Positions 24,337 through 31,181 of a stretch of DNA of 38,477 bases are shown here, piece after piece. Each line of letters starts with the position of its first letter. Position 1 is the stretch's first letter. Below the pieces are notes generated by a model that did no database searches, had not been told where the DNA came from, and was given only the letters and a program-made list of their open reading frames with translations. The position numbers and the translations under genes were made by a program. The DNA is from Burkholderiaceae bacterium. GTDB lineage: Bacteria > Pseudomonadota > Gammaproteobacteria > Burkholderiales > Burkholderiaceae. The DNA is taken from assembly GCA_017998575.1 (NCBI GenBank), contig JAGOCV010000002.1, positions 1 through 38,477 of the forward strand, given 5' to 3'.

Positions 24337-25530
24337 ATGGCCAATTTCAAGATCGAAGGTGCCCGCGTCTGGAACGCGAAAGACACCACCCCGCGCACCG
24401 TTTGGGTCAGCGACGACCATGTGGTCGATGCCCTGCCCGAAGGCGCTCCCTATGAAACCCTGAGTTTCGAAGATGCCTGGGTAGCGCCCGGGTTCATCGA
24501 TGCGCATGTGCACTGCTTCACCCACGTTACCGGCCCCTTCGGCCTGGAGCCCGACTTCTGCGGCGTCAAGCAAGGCGTGACCACCATCATCGACCAAGGT
24601 GGCCCGAGCTGCGTCACGATCGACGCCTTCCGCCACTTCGTCGCTGACCCGGCTGCCACCCACACTTACTGCTTCATCTCGGCCTATTTGGTGGGCGGCC
24701 TGATGGGCCACCGCTGGGTGGAGCTGTATGGTCCCGGCACCACCAAGTCCGCGCCGGTGATTGAATCCATCGCGCAGAACCGTGACCTGGTGGGCGGCAT
24801 CAAGGTGCACGCCGACCATGGTGGCTTCTCGCGCTGGGGCGCCGAAGTGCTCAAGGAGGCCCGCATCATTGGCGACGCCACTGGCCTGCCGCTGTATGTG
24901 CACCTGGGCACCATGTGGACCAACGCCAAGGGCGTGGACTATGACCCGGCGGATGTCCTCACCGAAACCGCAAAGGTCCTCAGGCCCGGCGACGTGTTGG
25001 TCCACCCCTTCACCCGCCGGCCCTCGGGCGGCATTCTGGCCGACGGCAGCGTGCACCCAGCCTTCAAGGCGGCGCGCGACATGGGCCTGAAGATCGACGT
25101 GGGCCGCGGCTATCACATCGACTACCAGGTGGCCCGCCGCGTGCTCGATGCCGGCGTCATGCCCGACACCATCAGCACCGACGTGCACGGCTTCAACAAC
25201 GGCCCGCGCACGCCGACGGACCGGCGCTTCAACCTGTTCTATGTGATGTCGGAAATGGCGGCCCTGGGCATGCCTTTGGAGCGCATCGTGGACATGGTGA
25301 CCCGCAACAGCGTGGACTACCTGCCGGCCGCTTCACGCTACGGCAGCGAGGGTGGTGCGGGCTTGACGTTGTTCCGCATCGCCAAGGAACGCCGCGTTTT
25401 CCGCGACTACAACGACAACCAGATCACCGGCGACACCATGTTCTATCCGCTGGGCTGCATCCTGGACGGCCGTGCACACCTGTGCGCCGAGGAAGACATG
25501 CCGATGCCGTTGCTGAAGGCTGCCGCATAA
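24337..25530 (+). CDS. Amidohydrolase-superfamily metallohydrolase (second paralogue)
   Basis: A 397-residue dihydroorotase-like amidohydrolase. Metal ligands are H57/H59 (FIDAHVHC), likely carboxylated K156 (GGIKVHADHGGF), H189 (LYVHLGT), H223 (LVHPFTRRPSGG) and D282 (STDVHG). The order and the conserved GGFSRWG segment match the paralogue at 17122, so the two probably act on related substrates, perhaps in successive steps. An AAAGGTGA ribosome site precedes the ATG. It is the last gene of the plus-strand arm; the IS30 element begins 103 bp later and no terminator is seen. Confidence 0.88.
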   Translation: MANFKIEGARVWNAKDTTPRTVWVSDDHVVDALPEGAPYETLSFEDAWVAPGFIDAHVHCFTHVTGPFGLEPDFCGVKQGVTTIIDQGGPSCVTIDAFRHFVADPAATHTYCFISAYLVGGLMGHRWVELYGPGTTKSAPVIESIAQNRDLVGGIKVHADHGGFSRWGAEVLKEARIIGDATGLPLYVHLGTMWTNAKGVDYDPADVLTETAKVLRPGDVLVHPFTRRPSGGILADGSVHPAFKAARDMGLKIDVGRGYHIDYQVARRVLDAGVMPDTISTDVHGFNNGPRTPTDRRFNLFYVMSEMAALGMPLERIVDMVTRNSVDYLPAASRYGSEGGAGLTLFRIAKERRVFRDYNDNQITGDTMFYPLGCILDGRAHLCAEEDMPMPLLKAAA

Positions 25531-25632
25531 GCCTGCGAGAGATCACATCGGCGGCAACGCCAGCGGCGCCGAGACGAACGACACCCATCACGCATCGTGT
25601 GTCAACCCAAAGGAGAAATGTCCCCTGATGGG

Positions 25633-26863
25633 TGCGACCTCAACCGGTCGCTGCAACACAGTCGTTAAACACCTCAGCGGGTGTTCTATAGCCAAGCGTC
25701 ATTCTCGGCCGCTCATTCAATTGTCTTGCAACGGCGTTGAGCTTGAGCTGTGAGTAACCCGAGATGTCCTGCCCCTTGGGGAAGTACTGCCTCAACAGTC
25801 CGTTGGTGTTCTCGTTGCTCCCGCGCTGCCACGGATTCTGCGGGTCGCAGAAGTAGACCTGGATGTCGGTGGCCAGCGTGAACCGCTTGTGGTCAGCCAG
25901 CTCCTTGCCCCTGTCCCAGGTCAACGACTTGTAGAGCTCATCGGGCAGCTTGCGCGAGTGCTTGATCAGTGCGTTGACTACCGTGTTCGTGTCCTTGGCG
26001 GCCAGCTTGACCAGCATCACATAGCGTGTGTGCCGCTCCACCAGTGTGGCGATCTGGCTGTGGGCGTCACCGAACAGCAGATCGCCCTCCCAATGACCGG
26101 GCACGGCCCTGTCCTCCACAGACGCAGGTCGCTCGCTGATCGAGTCCGCGTCGGTGATTTGACCATGCACAGACGTCTTTTGCGTGTAGTGGCGTGAGCG
26201 CCTCATGCCACCCGCCCGCCTCAGGTGGTCCAGCAGCTCCTTCTTCAGTGCGCCACGCGCCTGAATGAACAGGCTTCGGTAGATGGTCTCGTGTGACACG
26301 TTGCGGCCCTCGTTGCCCGGGTAAGTATGCGCGAGCCAGTTGGCGATCTGCTGGGGCGACCACAGGCTTTGCAGCTTGGCGGTGACGAGAGCGGCCAGGC
26401 CCCGGTGCTGCAACAGCTTGCAGGTCTTGGGCCGCCGCGCCCGCTCCCAGGCAGCTTCGTCTGCTTGCGCGGCCCGGTAGCACGCCCGGCCTCCATTGCG
26501 GGCGATCTCCCGGCTGATGGTGGACGGCGCCCTGAACAGGCGAGCGGCTATCGAGCGGATGGACTCACCGGTTGCTAGCGCCCGCGAGATCTCTTCGCGC
26601 TCCTGCAGGCTCAGGGCCAGTGGACAGCGGCAGCGCTCAGGGGGGGCGGATGCCGCCTGTCTTGCCGATCACCCCCGCAACCGATGTATGCAGACGGTCG
26701 AACAGCTTGCCGATCTGGTGAAGCGTGTCGCCTGCCTTCCAGCGATCCCACATCAACGCCCGCTGCTCGGCCGTGTAGTTGATCCTCGTCCTTCTTCTTT
26801 GCATTGCAACACTCCTTCCAATCTCTCAGAATTGCAGTGTTGCAGCGACCGGTTGAGGTCGCA
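25633..26863 (-). mobile_element. IS30-family insertion sequence
   Basis: A 1231-bp element bounded by perfect 27-bp terminal inverted repeats (25633-25659 and 26837-26863) that begin TGCGACCTCAACCGGTCGC. It is flanked on both sides by GG, a possible 2-bp target duplication. Length, ends and transposase fit the IS30 family. The transposase stop codon lies inside the left repeat. The element sits at the right end of the accessory island, just after the second amidohydrolase. Confidence 0.88.
25640..26804 (-). pseudogene. IS30-family transposase, frameshifted at a C7 run
   Basis: Reading starts at the ATG at 26804 (QRRRTRINYTAEQRALMWDR) and meets an in-frame TGA at 26637-26639 right after a run of seven C (26640-26646, minus strand). 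Removing one base restores ERCRCPLALSLQEREEISRAL, then IRSIAARLFRAPSTISREIARNGG (the HTH). The catalytic domain follows with DDE-type positions in GHWEGDLLFG, LTWDRGKEL and RGSNENTNGLLR. The joined product would be about 387 residues, normal for IS30. The shift is either a disabling mutation, programmed slippage, or a sequencing error in the homopolymer. The downstream part alone is open from 26413. Confidence 0.82.
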
Positions 26864-27139
26864 GGCCAAAGTAGAGATGTCCCCCGTGTGGGGGATGAGG
26901 GCACGGGTATGAGCAGCCGGCCGTGGCCGCTTACGCGGCCCCCGGCCACGATCCCAACGATGCCGTGCGCAAGGAGGCGATGCGGCTTTCGCTCCCCGCC
27001 GCTCTCATGTGGCTCCTAGCCGCCGAGGTCACATCTCGCCAAAAGTGGCCGAGAAAAGAGCTAACCTACTGCCTCATATATGGTTTCGAGCCCTGCGTGA
27101 TTTGCACGAAGGAGTTGACACCGGTACCTTTTTTTACCT
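26864..27139. other. Gene-free junction between IS30 and yqeY
   Basis: A 276-bp stretch with no supportable gene. It contains GAGATGTCCCC (26874-26884), nearly repeating GAAATGTCCCC at 25615-25625 on the other side of the IS, and a small hairpin TCCCCCGTGTGGGGGA at 26880-26895. Base composition is lower in GC than the chromosome to the right. This is where dnaG would be expected if the rpsU-yqeY-dnaG order were intact. Confidence 0.5.
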
Positions 27140-27586
27140 TCAACCGGCCAGCGCGGCCTTGACGGCGGCCGAGACTTGGCCCATTTCGGCCTTGCCCGCC
27201 AAGCGCGTCTTCACGGCGCCCATCACCTTGCCCATGTCGCCGGGGCCCGAGGCTCCCAGTTCGGCCACGATGGCCTTCACTTCGGCGGCAATCTCGTCGG
27301 CCGACAGGCGCTGGGGCAGATACGCCTCGAGCACCTTGATCTCACTGGATTCCTTCTCGGCCAGGTCGGCGCGGCCGGCCTGGGTGAAAGCAGCCACCGA
27401 ATCCTTGCGCTGCTTGATCAGCTTGTCGACGATGGCCACCACGGCCGCGTCGTCGAGTTCGATACGCTCGTCCACTTCCTTTTGCTTCATCGCGGCGGTG
27501 AGCAGGCGGATGGTGCCCAGGCGCTCGGTGTCCTTGGCGCGCATGGCGGCCTTCATGTTGTCGGTGATCTGGTCCTTGAGGCTCAT
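27140..27586 (-). CDS. yqeY: GatB/YqeY domain protein
   Basis: A 148-residue helical protein related to the C-terminal tRNA-binding domain of GatB. It starts MSLKDQITDNMKAAMRAKD, continues with RLGTIRLLTAAMKQKEVD and YLPQRLS, and ends with GDMGKVMGAVKTRLAGKA, all typical of the family. Its role is thought to concern aminoacyl-tRNA but is poorly known. AGGAG lies upstream of the ATG at 27586. It follows rpsU on the same strand, as usual in proteobacteria, but the usual next gene dnaG is missing. Confidence 0.92.
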   Translation of the reverse strand: MSLKDQITDNMKAAMRAKDTERLGTIRLLTAAMKQKEVDERIELDDAAVVAIVDKLIKQRKDSVAAFTQAGRADLAEKESSEIKVLEAYLPQRLSADEIAAEVKAIVAELGASGPGDMGKVMGAVKTRLAGKAEMGQVSAAVKAALAG

Positions 27587-27691
27587 GGTGTGCTCCTGCA
27601 AATGATCAATGCCCCCATGCCCCCGAGGGGGAGCTTTTCATCTTGGGGCGGCCCGGCGATGAAAAGGGAAGAGGGCGGCAAACAGAAAACA

Positions 27692-27726
27692 GAAAACCCG
27701 CGCCTGGCGTCCCGAGCGCGGGTTCT
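27692..27726 (-). terminator. Terminator between rpsU and yqeY
   Basis: AACCCGCGC (27695-27703) pairs with GCGCGGGTT (27716-27724). Read on the minus strand, the stem is followed by TTCTGTTTTC, a T-rich tail. It lies about 45 bp after the rpsU stop, so it can end or attenuate the rpsU transcript before yqeY. Confidence 0.65.
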
Positions 27727-27767
27727 GTGGGCTTGCCGCGAAGGCAGGCCGGAAAAGCGGGAACCGC

Positions 27768-27980
27768 TCAGTACAGCTTCTTGGGCAGCTGCATGCTGCG
27801 AACGCGCTTGTAGTGGCGCTTCACGGCGGCAGCCTTCTTGCGCTTGCGTTCGGCGGTGGGCTTTTCGTAGAACTCGCGTGCGCGCAGTTCGGTCAGCAGG
27901 CCCAGCTTTTCGATGGTGCGCTTGAAGCGGCGCAGGGCGACGTCAAACGGCTCGTTTTCTTTAACGCGGATGGTGGTCAT
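27768..27980 (-). CDS. rpsU: 30S ribosomal protein S21
   Basis: A 70-residue basic protein of normal S21 length. It starts [20 protein letters not shown], continues [32 protein letters not shown], and ends QLPKKLY. S21 helps the 30S subunit bind mRNA. The ATG at 27980 is fixed by the conserved N-terminus. A near-consensus promoter lies about 130 bp upstream and a hairpin terminator follows. Confidence 0.97.
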
Positions 27981-28104
27981 GACTAAATGGATTTCCGTCC
28001 AGTGTGCGGGCAGAGGATTCCGGGGAAGATCGGGCCCCGGCTTCGTGCGTCGCTTGTTTTTCCCCAACTTCGGTGATCAGGCCGTTGGGGTTTGCCAGCA
28101 AAGC

Positions 28105-28141
28105 CCGCCATTATACATACGGCGATCGACCTGGCCGGCAA
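28105..28141 (-). promoter_or_regulatory. Probable rpsU promoter
   Basis: On the minus strand a consensus -10 box TATAAT (28110-28115) stands out in GC-rich sequence. TTGCCG at 28136-28141 could be the -35 box, although the 20-bp spacing is longer than ideal. It would give an rpsU leader of about 120 nucleotides. Confidence 0.55.
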
Positions 28142-28157
28142 TCGGCGGGGGCCGCCC

Positions 28158-29384
28158 TCAGGCCGCGCCGGCGGCGGCGGCGGGCTCCAGCGCCTGCGCG
28201 CACGCATGGCCGCTGGCCCAGGCCCACTGGAAGTTGTAGCCGCCGAGCCAGCCGGTTACATCCACCACTTCGCCGATGAAGAACAGGCCGGGCACGCGCG
28301 ATTCCATCGTCTGCGACGAGAGCTGGCGGGTGTCGACCCCCCCGGCCGTGACCTCGGCCTTGGCGTAGCCCTCGGTGCCCGCCGGGGTGAGTTCCCAGCC
28401 GGAGATGCGGGCGGCCAGGTTTGCCAGCGCCTTGTCGGGGGCCTCGTTGATGGGGCGGGCCAGTGCCGCGTCGCTGGCGGCCCAGGCTTCCGCCAGGCGC
28501 CCGGGCAGCAAGGCCGCGAGTTCATTGGCCACCAGGCGTCTGGAGCGCAGCTTGGCATCGGCCAGTTGCCCGGCCACGTCGGTGCCCGGTGCCAGATCGA
28601 TGCGCAGCGGCGTGCCGGCCTGCCAGTAGCTGGAGATCTGCAGCACGGCCGGACCCGAGAGCCCCCGGTGCGTGAACAGCAGGTCTTCGTCGAAGGCCAT
28701 GCGGCTTTTCTTGCCGCCGGTTTCGATGCGCACGGGCAGGGCCAGGCCGGCCAGGCTCGCGTAGGGCTGCCAGCCGGCACCGTCGAAGGTGAGCGGCACG
28801 AGGGCCGGGCGCAGCGGCACGACGTCCAGGCCGAACTGGCGCGCGAGGCGCTGGCCGAAATCGGTGGCCCCGATCTTGGGGATGGACAGGCCGCCCGTGG
28901 CCACCACCACGCTGTGCGCGTGCACGGTGCCACGGTCGGTATCGAGCTCGAATCGGTGGCTGCTGCCCGCGCGCACAGCCTGCACGCCGCAGGGCTGCCA
29001 GCGCTCGACGCCGCCGGCGGCGCATTCGGCCAGCAGCATGTCGATCAGGTCATTGGCCGAGCGGTCGCAGAAGAGCTGGCCCTTGTGCTTTTCGTGGAAG
29101 GCGATGCCGTGGCGCTGTACCAGGACGATGAAGTCCTGCGGTGTGTACCGGGCGAGCGCCGAGCGGCAGAAGTGTGGGTTGTCCGAAAGAAAGTGCTTGT
29201 GCGGCGCGCGCGGATCGAGGTCGCGGTTGGTGAAGTTGGCGCGGCCGCCGCCCGAGATGCGGATCTTCTCGGCCACCTTGGGGCTGTGGTCGATGAGCAG
29301 CACCTTCAGGCCGCGCTGGCCGGCGATGCCCGCGCAGAAAAGGCCGGCGGCGCCGGCACCGATGATGACGGCGTCGAAGTTCAA
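28158..29384 (-). CDS. NAD(P)/FAD-dependent oxidoreductase, HI0933/YhiN family
   Basis: A 408-residue flavoprotein. The FAD-binding Rossmann motif is at the very N-terminus (DAVIIGAGAAGLFCAGIAG, residues 4-22). The HI0933 signature KIRISGGGRANFTN follows, then VVVATGGLSIPKIGATDFG, and the C-terminal FFIGEVVDVTGWLGGYNFQWAWASG closes the FAD site. Members are widespread and their physiological reaction is not established. It stands alone on the minus strand, with rpsU beyond it and the repeat pair B/C upstream. Confidence 0.92.
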   Translation of the reverse strand: MNFDAVIIGAGAAGLFCAGIAGQRGLKVLLIDHSPKVAEKIRISGGGRANFTNRDLDPRAPHKHFLSDNPHFCRSALARYTPQDFIVLVQRHGIAFHEKHKGQLFCDRSANDLIDMLLAECAAGGVERWQPCGVQAVRAGSSHRFELDTDRGTVHAHSVVVATGGLSIPKIGATDFGQRLARQFGLDVVPLRPALVPLTFDGAGWQPYASLAGLALPVRIETGGKKSRMAFDEDLLFTHRGLSGPAVLQISSYWQAGTPLRIDLAPGTDVAGQLADAKLRSRRLVANELAALLPGRLAEAWAASDAALARPINEAPDKALANLAARISGWELTPAGTEGYAKAEVTAGGVDTRQLSSQTMESRVPGLFFIGEVVDVTGWLGGYNFQWAWASGHACAQALEPAAAAGAA

Positions 29385-29460
29385 GGGGGAGGATGATCGG
29401 TGGGGGAGGCGCGATTTTGCCTTGCGTGCTTGCCCCGGGGGCGTTGTTCGTGGCTCGCCG

Positions 29461-29552
29461 GTCGGGATCGCGGGGTGGCGGCCTCCGCTCGTGTCCCCCG
29501 GCCTGCGGCCTCCTCCTTGACCTCGCTGCGACCGCCACCCCGCACTCCCGAC
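29461..29552 (+). repeat. Structured intergenic repeat, copy B
   Basis: A 92-bp element with outer stem GTCGGGA..GCGGGGTGGCGG pairing with CCGCCACCCCGC..TCCCGAC, and inner hairpin GGCC-TGC-GGCC between CTCGTGTCCCCC and TCCTCCTTGACCTCGCTGCG. Compared with copy A, the second base of the outer stem changes from C to T and its partner from G to A, keeping the pair. The 330-bp gap 29385-29714 holds this copy and copy C but no gene. Confidence 0.85.
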
Positions 29553-29587
29553 GATGGTGTGACGCGAAGAGCGGGCGCGACCGTGCG

Positions 29588-29687
29588 GATCACGGTGACA
29601 GTGGTGCCTTGCAGAGCGAGGTCAAGGAGGAGCCGGCGCAGCCGGCGGGGGACACGAGCGGCGCAAGGCTCCGCTGGCGCCGTGATC
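29588..29687 (-). repeat. Structured intergenic repeat, copy C
   Basis: A 100-bp element in reverse orientation to copy B. The core reads GAGCGAGGTCAAGGAGGA, then hairpin GCCGGC-GCA-GCCGGC, then GGGGGACACGAGCG. Its outer stem is quite different from A and B (GATCACGG with CCGTGATC, CCTTGC with GCAAGG) but is again self-complementary. Confidence 0.8.
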
Positions 29688-29714
29688 GGGGCGCAAGGCC
29701 CCGAAAGATCTGCC

Positions 29715-29912
29715 TCAGGAAGCAGGCCGCTTGCGCCGCAACCCCAGCCAGCAGCACGCCAGTGTCGGAACGCCGAGCGCAACCCACGACACCCAGTCCC
29801 ACACCCCATTGCCCAGCAGCGCCGACAACAGACCGACGACACTCAGCACCGCCATCGCGAGCGGCCAGCCCCAGGTGAACCAGAAACGGCTCTTTGCGGA
29901 CGGCGCGCTCAT
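29715..29912 (-). CDS. Small inner-membrane protein, function unknown
   Basis: A 65-residue protein with two hydrophobic segments (about residues 11-33, WFTWGWPLAMAVLSVVGLLS, and 38-57, WDWVSWVALGVPTLACCW) and a basic end (LRRKRPAS), predicting a double membrane hairpin. The ATG overlaps the stop of the PepSY membrane protein (ATGA), so both are translated together. It resembles the short DUF-type partners that often follow PepSY proteins in iron-uptake loci, but I do not recognise a named family. Confidence 0.75.
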   Translation of the reverse strand: MSAPSAKSRFWFTWGWPLAMAVLSVVGLLSALLGNGVWDWVSWVALGVPTLACCWLGLRRKRPAS

Positions 29913-31063
29913 CGCGTGCCCTCCGGCGCGGAGGGCACGGCCAGTTCGGGGTCGCGCGCGACCGCCGCCGGTGAGCGCCGCACCCACCACAGGTACAACC
30001 CGCTGCCCAGCACGATGATGGTCAGGACGTCCAGCACCGCCCAGAGAATCTGCATCGGCAGCCCGCCGTAGTCGCCGAAGTGCAGCGGCTGCGACACCAG
30101 CAGCGCCGACAGGTACCAGGGCAGGGCGCGGCTGTCGGTCACCTCGCCGGTCATCGCATCGACCAGCACGGGTTTGAACAGGCGCGAGGTGAGATCCTCG
30201 TCGCCGCGCAGGAACACGCCGTAGTGGTGCGGCGTGGCGAAGCTGGTGCCCGGGAAGGCGATGAAGCCGATCTTCATGCCGGGTGCGAAGGCCCTGGCCG
30301 ACTGCACGGCTTTCTCCAGCGAGCCGAGCTGGCCGGCGAGGGGCGGCCGGTCTTTGTAGGGCGCCACCATCTCGGCCACCTGGTCGTTCTGCCAGTACTT
30401 GATGACCAGATCGGCCCACGTGTTGATCATGCCCGTGGCGCCCACCACGAACAGCCACGTCAGCGTGACGATGCCCAGCAGGTTGTGCAGGTCGAGCCAC
30501 TTCACACGGGTCGATCGCTCGCGCCGCACCTCGCCGAACGCCAGCTTGCGCATGAACGGCGAGTACAGCACGACGCCCGACACCACGGCGATCAGCAGCA
30601 GGAGGCCCATGAAGCCCAGGAACAGCTTGCCCGCCAGCCCCATGAACAGGTCGACGTGCAGCGAGTTCATCACGTGGATGAAGGTGCCTTCGAGCTTCGG
30701 CTCGGCCAGCGGCTGGCCGGTGCGCGCGTCGACGGCCACCTGGCGCATGTCGGTCTCGTCCGTCGGCGTGTTGGAGAGCGTGACGTACCAGACGCGATCG
30801 TCGTCGGGCTCCTGCGAGACGAACATCCCGCCCTTGCCGGGGTAGCGTGCGGTGGCGACCTGCATCACGGTGTCCAGGCTCGCGCGCGGCGCATCGGGCG
30901 CGAGCTCGGGCGCTTCGACCTCGGTGCCCAGCAGGTGGCCGATCTCGTGGTGGAAGATCAGCGGCAGGCCCGTCAGGCACAGCAGCAGCATGAACAGGGT
31001 GCAGACCAGGCTGGTCCACTTGTGCAGCCACGACCAGACCTTGATCGCGCGGGAACTGAGCAT
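29909..31063 (-). CDS. PepSY-associated transmembrane protein (iron-uptake type)
   Basis: A 384-residue inner-membrane protein of the PepSY_TM / PiuB-like group. It has an N-terminal membrane helix (KWTSLVCTLFMLLLCLTGLPLIFHHE), a periplasmic region with PepSY-like features, further helices (LFLGFMGLLLLIAVVSGVVLYSPFM, then LLGIVTLTWLFVVGATG) and a C-terminal helix (VLDVLTIIVLGSGLYLWWV). Members next to siderophore receptors are thought to help reduce or release iron in the periplasm. The ATG at 31063 has AAGGA upstream; a TTG three codons earlier is less likely. It lies 118 bp downstream of the siderophore receptor on the same strand and is coupled to the small membrane protein. Confidence 0.88.
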   Translation of the reverse strand: MLSSRAIKVWSWLHKWTSLVCTLFMLLLCLTGLPLIFHHEIGHLLGTEVEAPELAPDAPRASLDTVMQVATARYPGKGGMFVSQEPDDDRVWYVTLSNTPTDETDMRQVAVDARTGQPLAEPKLEGTFIHVMNSLHVDLFMGLAGKLFLGFMGLLLLIAVVSGVVLYSPFMRKLAFGEVRRERSTRVKWLDLHNLLGIVTLTWLFVVGATGMINTWADLVIKYWQNDQVAEMVAPYKDRPPLAGQLGSLEKAVQSARAFAPGMKIGFIAFPGTSFATPHHYGVFLRGDEDLTSRLFKPVLVDAMTGEVTDSRALPWYLSALLVSQPLHFGDYGGLPMQILWAVLDVLTIIVLGSGLYLWWVRRSPAAVARDPELAVPSAPEGTR

Positions 31064-31120
31064 GGGTGGCAAATCCTTCGTCTGGCGTGGGCTGGACGTT
31101 CAATCGTTGGTCAAAAGGCA

Positions 31121-31145
31121 CGACCCCGCAGGCCGGAGCGCGGGG
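31121..31145 (-). terminator. Weak hairpin between receptor and PepSY gene
   Basis: CCCCGC and GCGGGG form a GC-rich hairpin in the 118-bp gap. On the minus strand it is followed by TCGTGCCTTTTG, a poor T tract. It may attenuate transcription from the receptor gene into the PepSY gene rather than stop it. Confidence 0.35.
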
Positions 31146-31181
31146 TGTGCGGGTATGCGGTTGCGCGGGTGGGGTCTCAGG

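Noticed and set aside
26923..27162. 79-residue frame between IS30 and yqeY
   Set aside because: No recognisable domain, and it runs into the yqeY gene. It is probably random open sequence at the island edge.
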